Origin: Tetradesmus obliquus
Lineage: Eukaryota > Chlorophyta > Chlorophyceae > Sphaeropleales > Scenedesmaceae
Assembly (NCBI GenBank): GCA_030272155.1
Contig: CP126206.1
Span: 372,001-436,000 of the forward strand
Reading direction: 5' to 3'
Length of the DNA: 64,000 bases
In this document: positions 11,569 to 23,369 of the stretch, one piece after another
Position numbering within the stretch: position 1 is the stretch's first letter
Layout of the letters: the number at the start of each line of letters is the position of its first letter
Position numbers and translations under genes: made by a program
Notes under the pieces: model-generated
Databases searched by the model: none
The model's input: only the letters and a program-made list of their open reading frames with translations
What the model was told of the DNA's origin: nothing

Positions 11569-13145
11569 ATGAGGTGGTGGACAGTGATCAGCGTGATCTT
11601 GCTGGCCATCACTGCCACGGCTGCAGCAACCACCACACCCAACAGCAGGGCGTCTCTGCAGCGGCAGCAGCACGCTGCGAGGCAAGCAGATCGCGATGAT
11701 CGACACGAGGAAGGTGAGTGGTGCCGGTATGGATGTTGTGCGGGCACTGATGTCTTCAGAATGTTCGCGAACTTATGCAGAGCGAGCAGTGATCGTCACT
11801 GTGAGGCAAGGTGGGCTGCGCTAAACGCTTCCATTCCTGCTGCCGATTGTTGATATTGCAGTGGGAGTTTCACCCGCTGCAATTGGAGCTCCACTCGCCA
11901 GTCCACCTGCAACAGATGCAGCTCAGCCAGCAGCAGCTCAGACACCAGGTGCGTCAACAGCAGCAGCACAGCCAGCACAACAGACGATGCTGGAATGTTG
12001 GAATTTCCATGAAAGCAGCTTCTGGACGTTTGATGTTCAGCTTGACGTCTTCCAGCAGCTCATGTATAATGTTGCCTGCCTGCCTGCCTGCCTGCCTGCC
12101 TGCAGGTGCTGCCACAGAGCCAGTGGGCCAGCTGCCACCCAATGTTCAGCAGCGGCAGCAACAGTTCCTTGCCAGCATGCTCTCTGCACCGCAGCCTGTG
12201 CAGTCTGCCTACCAGAATGCGCTGCAGGTTATGCAGCGGCGCTTGCAGGAACAGGCAGCAGCCCGTGCTGCTGTAGCAGCAGCAGCCCAGCAAGCGCGTC
12301 CAGCAGCCCAGCAGGCGGGTGCAGCAGCCCAGCCCCAAGTTACCACTGCATCAGCGCAGTTCTTGGCAGAGGTGACAGTGCCTGAGCAGGGGCACCCGCA
12401 CCGGCCAGTCCTTCTTCCAGCTCGCGTGCTGCGTGATGCTGCACGACAGCAGTACATTGTGGAGCGTGCGATCCTTACGCCTCTGAATGATGATGGTGAT
12501 GCAGTGAATGATCTGATGACAGCAAGGATGTGTGCACCCCGGCCTGACGGTGTTCAGGTTGAGAGCCGTGTGTACAGCAGTGCTGACTCAGTGGTGCGCG
12601 GTGAGCAACAAGGTCACCTGTATCCACCAGAGTTTTTGAACACTCTGCGCATGTCTGGCTTGCCGCCACACAAGCTGCGCTTGCACGTTGGGTGCCCTAT
12701 CATTCTGCTGCGCAACATGTCTGCAGGATTGGCCAATGGCACACGCATGGTGGTCACGAAACTCATGGACAACTTCATCCAGGCAAAGGTAGCCACAGGC
12801 CCTGTAAAGGGCCGAGTGGTGTGGCTGCCACGCCTGAACCTGCAGCCCTCTGATGCACAGGCTATGCCTTTTGATATGTGCAGGCGCCAGTTTCCAGTGC
12901 GCGTTGCATATGCCATGACAATCAACAAGGCGCAGGGGCAGACCCTCAAGGCAGCAGGTGTGTACCTGCCTCGCCCTGTGTTCTCGCATGGTCAGTTGTA
13001 TGTTGCCTTCTCGCGGGTTGGCATCTGGAGTGCCCTCAAGGTGTTGGTGGTTGGGGGCTTCCGTGCAGCTACTGCGGCTATTGCAGCTGGTGTGTACACT
13101 AAGAATGTTGTGTATCGTGAGGTGTTCCAGGGCATCGGGGTTTGA
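11569..13145 (+). CDS. PIF1/Helitron-type helicase C-terminal region, truncated
   Basis: A phase-consistent model uses exons 11569-11713, 11862-11948 and 12106-13145 (423 codons plus stop). Exon 1 starts MRWWTVISVILLAITATAAA, a hydrophobic, signal-like stretch. Exon 2 is Ala/Pro/Gln-rich. Exon 3 holds the recognisable part: ERAILTPLNDDGDAVND, GCPIILLRNMSAGLANGTR, FPVRVAYAMTINKAQGQT and YVAFSRVG, the late motifs of PIF1-like helicases encoded by Helitrons, ending YTKNVVYREVF as in that group. The Walker A and B motifs and any Rep domain are missing, so it cannot be an active helicase. It is most likely a 5'-truncated Helitron gene; the fusion to the hydrophobic exon is uncertain. The exon 3 acceptor follows a (TGCC)n run. 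Confidence 0.55.
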
Positions 13146-13405
13146 GCTTCACACTCGGCACTGGAACAGTGTGCTTGAGGAACTCGGCCCTGGAGCTCTG
13201 GCATGTATTTATAATCTATCATGCTGCAGCTGCAGTGGTTGCGGTAGCTGCAAATGTCACATGCTGCAACAAGCCGCTGGCCACGTTTTGCTCATGTAAC
13301 ACACCAGCTACAGTTGGTGTGTACACGCAAGATGTTGTGCAACATGAGGTGTTCCAGGACGTTGGGGTATGAGCACCACACTTGGCACTGGAGCAGTGTG
13401 CCTAA
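13084..13405 (+). repeat. Duplicated 3' tail of the helicase gene
   Basis: The last codons and following bases (about 13084-13180) recur in diverged form at 13308-13405. Both copies read GVYT, then VV, then EVFQ, then GV and stop, followed by ggcactgga(a/g)cagtgtgc. The second copy is detached from any helicase frame, so the 3' end of the element was duplicated. Confidence 0.7.
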
Positions 13406-14521
13406 GATACTCAATAAATGCCGCTCTGGCATAAGTAACTATGCTATATGCGTGCAGCTGCAGTTACCAAAGCTGCCTCACACCAAAGGGTTCGGACAGA
13501 TGTCAGGCCACCTTTGTCCCGCAGCAGCACACCTGAACAACACAATGCACCTCCATGCCTGTCTTCCGTGCCAGATGCGAGTGGCGGAGCCACGGGTAAC
13601 CACTAGTGTCTCACGAAAGTTATCAAGCATAAGCCCACTGCTGTATATTTTGGTTTGTAGCGCGAATCGGCTGTTCTAATCAAGATGCGTAGTAGTAATT
13701 GATACCGGTAACGAATATACATGATTTTTTTTGGACAAATTTTAACCTGTTTGGGGGCGACTCATCCACGGTACAGGTCCTGCACTACGACGCGGATATG
13801 ACGCCGTGCCACTTTCGCACTGTTGCGAACCGAATGGAGGTTGGGGCTCATGAACCACTTTCGCATGGCCACCTAATACGGAATAGTGTTTTGGATTCAG
13901 GATTTGAAATCAGTTCGATGAAGTCAAACCAATTTTTCTAAAGGGCTCAGGGGTCCTGAAGCTCCGAGCAAGGGGACCGGGCCCCGGCCCCGGGGGAGCT
14001 CCGTATTTCATATGAAACGCATCTTTTAAATGGCAAGTATTGCCGCATCACGAGAGTAGCCACATGTACACACGTGCGTCTGCTGCTGCAGCAGCTGGCA
14101 GTGCTGTGCAGTGGGCGCCCAGCTGGGCTGATTGGCCCCGGTAGGGCCCAAGGTAGTATGTGTCGTAGCTGAACCCTGAGAGATCTATGTCACATACGGT
14201 GCAGGGCGCATGAACAGGGCGCAATATTAAAAAGCAAGGCGCAATCCCTCAGGCGCAATCAGCGCAGTTGTGGACTGTGCCTATTCAATGATTGAATCGG
14301 TCGGCAGTGGCAGAAAGTACTTGACCACACACACTGCCCAACTATTATAACAGTGCACTTCAGGGAAACATGAAACGTATGATTACAGATGTGTTGGGCA
14401 CTGGTCAATGTGCCTGGAGTTGACGCAGCTACTCGGCACCAACGCAGGAGGCAGCAGCAGCAACCAGGCCTAAAAGAAGCACCCTGCTGGTGCACATGGT
14501 AGCTCACTGGCAGCACATCCT
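13406..14521. other. No recognisable gene
   Basis: Short open frames only, none with known motifs. There is a GGGGCCCC-like cluster near 13978-13995. I see no RNA gene. Confidence 0.45.
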
Positions 14522-14790
14522 GTTGTATATTATTAACATTTGTCTTCTTGTAAGTCATACCTTTCGGCATCAGAACCGCGCCTCACTGAAGCAGAATTAC
14601 GACTATCATTGCCTCTCTATTGGTGAGGGGTAGACCACCCCGCCTTCCTCACCCTCTTCACCGGACAGCAGGTGGCTGTTACCCACACACTTGACTGCAT
14701 GCCTGGCAGGGCTGGTGTGTATGTAGCCAGCAATCAACGGGATCCTGCGAAGAGCTGTCAGTGACATGACACAGCAGCATGCTAAATAAC
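14522..14790 (-). mobile_element. (ATT)n-tailed retroposon, copy 1 (diverged)
   Basis: On the minus strand the segment encodes the same C-terminal peptide as copies 2 and 3 (GYIHTSPARHA, then GN.HLL, then VYPSPIERQ and stop), followed by cttacaagaagac and an AT-rich tail. It is the most diverged copy; no clear target duplication was found. Borders are approximate. Confidence 0.65.
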
Positions 14791-14819
14791 TCTGAAAACT
14801 CCAAGTTAACAGCAATATC

Positions 14820-14912
14820 CTTCCTTCGGCAATCTACGTGGGGGCGGTTGCGGCACACTGGTTCTGTGCCTGAAATATTAGTTTTCGTCCGAGCTTACGT
14901 GCCTAGGGAAGG
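14820..14912 (+). repeat. Diverged fragment resembling the end of repeat B
   Basis: The stretch containing ctacgtgggggcggttg and ttttcgtccgagcttacgtgc resembles the right end of repeats B1/B2 of the large element, with many substitutions. It is probably the remnant of an older related insertion. Confidence 0.45.
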
Positions 14913-15384
14913 ATCAGGCTGGGATATGCAGGCAGAATGCAGCAATGCAGGATTTCACTGGCTGGTTAGTAACAGAATAACATAACACACAGACAAGACA
15001 GGACAAGGAGCTGTACTGTAGACAAGAACAAGAGGTAGAGACTGCCAGATTCGAATAACAAAGTGACAGCACAGCAGCAGACACAGCAGTTTACTCTACG
15101 AGCAACAGTGCAGATCAAGTGGAGCTGCACTGCACACTGGGGCAGGATTATAAGATAATAGGCTACGCTCACTCGGCGGGGCCCTACTGCAAGTTGTAAT
15201 GCAGTTGATATAGCGCAGCAGTAGTGAAGCTAGGGGGTGTAAGCATAAGAATGCTTGTTACAGTTGGTATCAAGCAAAGGCATATGCAAAGTGCAATGCA
15301 AGGCCACCACCAGAAGAAGAGGATGCCTAGCTCAAGGGTTTAAGCCAGCTCTCTTTCGACCCTGGGTCCCGCCCCCCCTACCTT

Positions 15385-15385
<1 letters not shown>

Positions 15386-15415
<30 letters not shown>
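15386..15415. repeat. Poly-C run of 30
   Basis: An uninterrupted run of 30 C follows a shorter C-rich stretch. Two other runs of similar length occur at 58796 and 59570. Confidence 0.95.
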
Positions 15416-18400
15416 TGGAGCTGCACAAGGTGACAGAGCTTGTGCTGACGTGGCTAGCTGAGTCAGCGGCCAGCGAAACATGATCAATGCAGCGATATCG
15501 AATCAGCCACGCCAAATGATAGTCACGTCGTTGTTATTCGAAACCGGCAGCGCCACCACTGTATTCGACACGCATGTATGGCAAAGCTGTGCAGTGTCAC
15601 CCGCGCACCAGCGACATTATGACTGCTTAGCGTTCAATTGCTCTTGATAGCTTATCAAACATATTTTGATTCATGAGGAAGCACGACGGTAGCACATACA
15701 GTGCCGAACGCAATGGTGGTACATGATAGTACACATAAGCAGCAGTGGCTGCTGTTCAACAGCTTTTTTAAGTTATTGCAGCTGTAAGCAGCAGTTCCAG
15801 TGCCTAGTCAGCACGCCGAACAGCGAGAGTTCCAACAGAACCATGTCTCAAACTTTGGTGTCAACGCGCTTTTCCCCTAAACATGGTCACACTGTCTATG
15901 ATGATGGGCCAAGTATATATGCTGCGACAACGTAATATGACTGATGATGTGCAGCAGGCCATCTTGTGCAGCTGCTGCGGTGTGGGTGGCGTGCTGTTGC
16001 CACAGGTTCTGATATGTGCACAAGCAGTAGGTGCTCAGGCTGCGCTGGCGTTGTTGAAAAATGGAACATGCAGAGCTAGTGCATTCAGCTTCTTGCGTAA
16101 CTTCGTAGATGTGTTGTGCATGCATGTTGTAGCAGCAACTATACTTTTGAGAATGCTGCAAGCTCACTGTGTGGTGCTGCTGCCTCTGTCCAAGGGCTTG
16201 GTGTTACAAGCAGTACATGTTTTACTTTGATACGCATGCACGCAGACGGTGCATGTGCATGGGCGCTCTGGTGTGGTGGGCTCGTTTGGGGTTTGTGTTA
16301 TCTGTACAAGTGTGCACAACACCGGCTGCATGGCAGCACGTGCAGCAAAGCAACTCGTGACTTCGCTGCATATGTAGCATGAACGGTTTCTTTGTGTGCA
16401 TATGTGCTTGTGCAAACAGGCGTGCGGTAGCACGCAGCTGTTCAAGGCGAACCTTTGGTGTTGTGGCGGTGATTGACTGCAGTACAAGCAGGCTCGAGTT
16501 GAGTGGCTGACTGGCTTCAGGCTGCTCTGCGCGTGTGGCCGCTGTAGAAGGCGCATTGTTGCAGTGTGACTACAAGGCTGCTGCGGTTGCAGCCCATGTA
16601 GAACATGTAGTGTTTGCACACCCAGGCAGTCCCTTTACACAGTGCTTTTATGGCTTCGCCGGCGGTGTGGTTGTGTTGACAGTGTTGCACACGGCAAACA
16701 GTTGGTGTGGCGTGCAACAGACTGGTAGCTGCTGATGACAACATTTTTGTGGCTTCAAGGGTAACGTAACATGTTGATTGTGAGCTGGAGAGTTGCATGA
16801 CACTGCAGAATGTTGTCACTGTCCTTGGTGCCGCCTGCCCTGCCGCACCTGGGCGGGCTGTGTGCGCTGTATAAATTTAGGGCAGCAAGGCTGTCAATGC
16901 TGCATCTGCAGCAGATGTCTTCACACAGCCCAACAACACTTGCTGCCCTTACACAATGAGTGGAGGTGCCAGCACACCTCAACATACAGCCTCTGCTGCA
17001 GGCCGGTGCTACTCAGCCTATGGCGCCCTCATCCTCGCCTTGTCGTCGCTCGTGTGCTGACACGGACACCAAAGGTTGCACCATCATTGCTGGTGTGTGC
17101 GGGTTGCCGCACACGTGTACGTGCAACGGCAACCTGTACACACCAGCAATCTGTGTAGTACACAGAGCGCGTTAGCGGGGCCGGGGTGTGATGGCCGCCC
17201 TCGTCACACAGCATCGCGGTGTACAACCTACATGGCAAATCAAAGAATAGCGCTGGTAACTTGAAAGCGCAGTCATGCATCCACTGTTGCCCTCGGGCCT
17301 CGGTGGGTGTTTAGACTCATTTTTATACAAGATGTTGTTGTGCGCAAAGCAGGTGTGTGCAGGTGGCTCATTTGGATCTCAGTGAGGTCAGCAATGGACG
17401 TTGCTGGCGCACTCGAAGCACTATGTCTGATATTCAACAGTATACGCATGTGCCCTGTCTTGAAGCTGATTTCAGTTGTTGGCGGCAGCATGGCTGCGCT
17501 GTCTGTAACCCACTCCATGCGCCTGTGGGCTTGATGCTTATAGAGGCGCAATGCATGTGCAACAGAAGCCCCCAGTGGGGTACAAGTGTTGTACCAAACA
17601 CCAAGTGACCACCTGCTGATGCTGACCAGCACTAGCCACGACTGCAACCTCAGGTTTATTCCACACATGTCTGCGTTTTACTGAGAGATGGAGAATGGCA
17701 ATGGCGCAACTCATACCGACAGCAACAACGCCAAGCGAGTGCGCCTGCAATAGTCATGCGGCATCATCGTTGTTGGCCTGAGCCTGAGTAGGCCTGCCAC
17801 GTTTGCGCTGGATGGTATGTGTGTGCTGGATGGTATGTGTGTGCTTTGCAGTGCCGCACCACGTTGCTGCTGGCCTCTATCCCGGTACTAAATAGTCCCG
17901 CGCAAAATTGATTGAATTGCAGTCACACTGCTGCTAATGTGCGATGTTACGCACTGCATGGTGTTGTTCGCACAGCAGCGGCGCATAACAAGGTCAGCTT
18001 CATGTCTTTGTCAGATAGTTCTTGCACGTTATAGTTGAACTGTCCGGCTTGAGCTATGCTGCTGCCATCTACATACACTATCCTAGGTGCAGGTGTGTCG
18101 TTCAAGGACAGTTGCATGCTTGCATCAGAATGCAGTACCTCTCGAGACACAGCAGCAACAGAAAGTGGCCGCCTTTCTGCAGTGCCTTAGCTGTACATGC
18201 CTGACATTAGTCAGCTGGCTCGCCATCACTGCGCTAGTGCAGCAATGCTGTCAGTGCCGAAGAAAGATGCCTCAGGGTGTCAGTGTGCCTCAGCCAGTGA
18301 CCCATCATGCCAACACTGCTCAATGCAGTGTGGCCTGGCCGGCTGTGGGTTCAGCTCCTATGACAGTGCATACTAGCCAGTAGGCCAAGCGCTTGGCTGC

Positions 18401-18909
18401 AGTCAGCTGAGGCACTGCGCAGGCCAGGCCGCTGCTGTGCAGCTCATTGCATAACTGAATTTTTCATCAACCTCATCCTTCATCATGTTACCCATTGCAT
18501 AGTTGACTCTATTGAGCCCTTGCAAGGGCCTTTCCATTGTTCATCATGCTCTGAAGGCGTGCCCCTCCTGGCCAGCATGCCAACTATAAAGGTGACTGCT
18601 GCCCAACTTGAGCAACCTAGACAGCTAGCCTAGGTCACGGTGAGGAGTGCACACACAACTGTACTGTTACACCCTCAGTTGACGTACGATCATGTCAACG
18701 CATGCAGTAGCAAATGGCCACTGGGAGATGCAGTGCGCCACGTCAACTGTACGCTGCACTATCACAAGTGCTGCAACGGAGCGCTTCCAGTATGGCCATG
18801 GCACTTTACAACAGTAGAGTGACATACACACGAAATACATCTAGCCGCGTGATACCTGTTGTACTGCACTGGGGCCATGTCACCCCGCCATGGGCCGCAG
18901 GGCAGAGCT
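15416..18909. other. 3.5 kb without a recognisable gene
   Basis: Several open frames of 60-150 codons occur on both strands but overlap each other, and none shows a known domain. A 21-bp unit (ctggatggtatgtgtgtgct) is repeated at about 17810-17850. The DNA has the texture of decayed mobile DNA, but I cannot assign it. Confidence 0.4.
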
Positions 18910-21900
18910 TCACCGGCTCAGCCCCTCAGACCTAGTCACTGTTGCTTCATACCAATCATGGTGCTTTGCGGCGCTGCGCTGCAGCAGCTCTGCCACAGCA
19001 CCGTGCACAGCTGCCTCCTCCAGCACGTGTGTCACTGCAGCAGTGCAGCCAGCGATGGCATTACACCATGGGCCATCTGGCATGCACCCTGCCATGCTCG
19101 CATGCAGCTCATCCGCTGCCTCTTGCCGCGAGCGGCTTGCTTCCAGGCAGACGTTCTTCACGTACAGGAAGTACTGCTGTGTGCGCTCTCGCTCAAAGCG
19201 CTGCAGCACCAGCTCCTCGATGGTGCGGGCCATCTGCAATGGCAGAATCAAACCATACAAGCAGAAATGTGGCAGCACATGAGCGCTTGTAAACCAGCAC
19301 AGGGGTTTAGGGTTTAGAGTGCACAAAAGCTATCGCAAACTAATCTGATGCATGCTTGCGCTTCTGGCACGCAGCGACTTTGGCGCTTGACGCTAGGCAC
19401 CTGGCTAAGCAGCAAATCGGCTACGCCCCTGCCATTTGCATGCCTTCAGCATGCTCTTACCTCTGCGCAAACGTCGCTGAAGCGCTCTGCCAGAACTGCT
19501 GCAACTGCGCCAGACCTGCCCCCCCGTCGCCACGGGTACTCGCCCTTGAACAGCTTGGTCACCTCAGCCTCTGTCCAAACTGCAGGCAGCAGCTGCACTG
19601 CATCACTGCCGGGCGCGTCCACCACCTGCCAAGTGTGCAGCATCGCCACCAGCTGCCGCACACGCTTGCGCCTGGTCTGCGCCTGTTTGCGCTGCGAGCG
19701 GGTTATGCTGCTTGCTGCGCCCTGCTGCTGTCGCTCGTATGCCAACACAGCAAGCGCAGACACATTCTTCTCCACGTGTGCCTGCAAGCTCTTCAGCTGC
19801 TCATCCCGCAGAGCAGCCAGGCCCTGCTTGTACTCAGCACTGCCAGGCTGCAGTGGCGCCCTGATGTCCAGCTTGGTCATCAGTGCACCCAGCTTCTCCG
19901 CAAGCTTCTGTAGACGTGGGGCGTCCTGCCCGCGCGCGTGCAGCGAGCGCCCATCCCTGCCAGGCAGGGCCACAGCCAGAATTGTGGCGTGCTGCTGCAT
20001 CTGCAGCAGCCCCCTGCGCTGCTGGTCCACACGCACGTAGTCGACCTGCAGAACACAGCACACGACCAGGCGCAAAGCACGGAAACAAGCAGATGGTGTG
20101 AGCTTCAAGTAATTGCAACCCCAAAAAGCCTTGTATGGATTGCGCAACCACAAACTCCGACCAGTAACAGCCGATGCTGCTGCAATCCCCCACAAACAGT
20201 GCGGCAGCCGCTGTCACAGCGTTCTCAGATGCATGAACACAGGCTGCAGTGGCAGGACTGTGCTGGACACTGCGCTGCACCACTAAGCTCACCAGCAGCT
20301 TCAGCTGAGCGGCTGCAGCATCAAGGGCGACAGGAGCTGCAACATCAGCAGGTCCGCATGCATCCACTGCAGCAGACATCAGCTGCATCTCAGTCAGGCC
20401 CTGCCGCCCCGCTGCGGCCACCAGGTCTGTGTAGCGGCTGCGGCACTCCTCTGCACGGCGGCAAACAACATAAAGTTGCGCTGCAGCGCACACAGACATA
20501 GGCACAGATAGCAACTACTTGGACATCTACTGTCTGCATTCAGCAATCGCAGGTGGTGCTGGACGCACACATGTCGGACAAACAGCTCAGCCCCCAGCTG
20601 CAACACAACACCCGCATCTTGGCGATGTTTTTTGGAAGCCTTGCTGCCACTTACCCAGCTTGCGCACAAGGCTCCTGTGCTGCTCCACCATGAACGGCAC
20701 AAACTCTGCAAGCCGTGCAGCTGCAACGAAGCGCAAGAAGTCGTCGATGCAGTCCAAGTAGTTGGGCTTAGCCATGTAGCTCGTGACAGAAGTGAGAGGC
20801 TTCAGCTGAGCCCACAGCTGCTCGCAGGTCTCGCCAACCCTGCGGCCAGCACCTGCGCAAGCAGCAAGTTGGCGCGCAGAGCCACCGTCAGTCATGATGC
20901 CTCAAGCTACGCTTACACTCGAGGTTTGAATACACGGACAACAAGCGCTGTCATCTGCAAATTGCACAGCAGTGCTGCGCACCGTGCAGCCATGCAGACT
21001 GTGCGTGTGTTGTTTTTGTCATTGCCAAACTGTATGCAAACCACCCGCTGTCTCTGCATCAATATGTGCACGCATACAAGAACCCTGCCGCAAACACAAC
21101 ATACCTGGTAGGTACAAGCCGGAGTTGCGCAGACAGCACGTCGCTCCGTGCCCCTTGGCATGCCACCACGGCAAGCGGACGTGAGCTGGCTCAGCCGCTG
21201 GTTGTGGCTTCAGCAGCTGACGGTGGCGTTAGTAGCTGCAGCCGGTGTCCAGGTACATGATGTGCACGTGCGCGTCCACCAGCAGCTCCTCCAGCGCCAT
21301 GTCATAGTAAGGAAGCGCTCCGGTGCCGGCATTGCCAGGAACATGCCCAGCAGCGGGAAACCATGGCTGCACACGCCGCCAGCCAGGTCGCACTCGTCGC
21401 TGATGCCACTGAGCAGCGACGTCTCCCTTGCACAGCTCAGCTGCGGATGGCACTCGCCCGCCACCTCGATGCTGACCTCATCAGCGCCAAGCTCGGCAAG
21501 CTTGGTCTGCTTCACATGCAGCTGGCTGTTGCCCTTCATGTCCCACAGCCTGGTGTGTGCCCTGCCTAAGAAGCGGCCCAGCACTGCAAAAGCCTCGCTG
21601 TAGCCGCCACTCCTGCCGGCGGAGGCGTACCGATTGGACTTGACATTGGCATCAAAATACACAGCTATGATGGCCGGCTTGCTACTGATGCTGAAGATGG
21701 ACAGGATGTCGCGCGCATCAGCTAGCAGTGTGAACAGCAGAAGGCGAGCAACACGGCTGGGTGTTAGTCACTGAGGCCTGCTCCAAGGATGTTGCCAGGG
21801 AGTTTGCATGGTGCATGTAAGCAATCTGGTCACAAAGTGGGACGTGTTGCATGCGCTAAGCCAAGTACACAACATGCAGCGTGCAGAGCGCCCCTGCCAG

Positions 21901-23369
21901 CATGTACACAATGCATCCTGCGGCAATGTCGCAAGTGCTACACCAACAGCTGCAACATAAACACAGGGCCAGGCAGCCACAGCATGCATGAGCCCGGCTG
22001 CCAGCTCACCTGCTAGCAGGCCCCTCTCCAGTGCGCTGCGCTGTAGCGTACCCGCAGCAGCAGCACCTGCACCACACAACAGCATACATACATGGACTGC
22101 AGCACAAGCGACATGGCAGCAGAAGCGCAGCTGACCTGCAATGGCTGCAGCTGTGTGGCATGCGCTGCTGGCTAAGAGGTGATACATGCCAACCCAATAG
22201 GCAGATTCGCTTAGCCGCTCTCACCTGGGTCAAACAGATGCTCTGCAGAGTGGCGAGGTGGCGCCACCGCTGCTGCTGCCTCTGCGGCACCTGCACATGA
22301 GCAAGATCGCGTCACACGCTGGCTGCCGGTCACAGCGCTGCAGTGAGGCTGAAGCGCTAGTGGAACACATCATACCTGCCGACTCAGGCGTGCCAGCGCA
22401 TGCTGGGCATAGCCCCGCAGGGCCAAAGAAGCTCAGCTCGGCGCCGACCAGCGCGTGGGGGTCATGAGCATACTCTGCTGCACGGCTGTACTCCAGCCAC
22501 GCCGCCTGTATATCTCTGCAAGCAAGCACCATCCTGTCAAGGCGGCAGCCCACAGCGCACAGCATCGCTAGCGTGCAAGCGCTGCATTAGCGATGCTCAC
22601 CGTTGGTCAATGGTTGAAACTGCGCCTCGGCCAGTTGGGCATGCTGCTGACGCTGCTGCTGCTGCGGTGGCACCATCTATGACCACAGCAACAGCATTGC
22701 AGGCACCTGCAAATGTGCCGTGCTGAGGCCACCCGGAAGCACCAGGTGCCTGTAGAACTCCAGGAGCTGCTTGTCAAACCAGGTGTTGGGCACAACAGGA
22801 CTGCTCCCCCAGCAGCCAGCTGCGGCAGGGCTGAGCTCCCATGTGGTGCCACATGCGTCGCACGTGACAGTTGGCACTGACAGCCAGAAGCTGGCGCCCA
22901 GCATGTGGCAGGCAACTGACCTGCTGCTGCCAGCTGTTATGCAGGTGTCACTGCCGTGCACTCTGATCACACCGCTGCCGCAGCACCAGTGACGTGAGAG
23001 CGCTACCACCATGCGCTCGTTCATCAGCTGCACAAGACTCTCCCGCTGCTTCAGCTGGTCCTCAGACTGCTGGCATGCCTCGTACTGCTGCAGGCTGTTG
23101 ATGTTGGCAGGCCTGCGTGCATCCCAATTGAGCCGCTGCTGCTGCACACGCCGCTGGTGCTCACTGCCGCCATGACACACGTCCAGTTCTGCCCAGGTGT
23201 CTTCGTTCTACTCCACACCATCGTCAATTGTATGTACCCGCTGCCTAGGCCTGCCTCTGAAAGCGTTTGGTGGCAGTTGGTTGGTCCTCTTACTGCTGTC
23301 CCTGTGCTGCTTTAGGTTTGCTTCGACAAAGTTGAGCCTCTGCTGCGACTCAGTCACGAACGAAGACAT
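18910..23369 (-). pseudogene. KDZ (Kyakuja-Dileera-Zisupton) transposase relic
   Basis: Minus-strand exons can be followed over 4.4 kb from an ATG at 23369 to a TGA at 18910. Recognisable parts in order are: a Cys-rich CxC-like segment with TCDACGTTWELS and WFDKQLLEFY (about 22.75-22.9 kb); NAVAVVIDGAT then AELSFFGPAGLCPAC (22376-22690); VYFDANVKSNRY, GVCSHGFPLLG and AMPAPE (21315-21721); WHAKGHG and NSGLYLPG (about 21.12-21.18 kb); a LWAQLKPLTSVTSYM exon (20655-20852); and C-terminal exons from 20480, 20045-19461 and 19233-18910. These match KDZ transposases of algae and fungi. It is broken by an in-frame TAG at 23208-23210, a one-base shift near 22715 and another near 21310. KDZ elements are cut-and-paste DNA transposons; terminal inverted repeats were not located. 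Confidence 0.75.

Noticed and set aside
23208..23210. In-frame TAG in the KDZ gene as a sign of stop-codon reassignment
   Set aside because: FkbM gene 2 in the same window ends at a TAG exactly where the family ends, and the KDZ gene also has frameshifts, so simple decay explains it.
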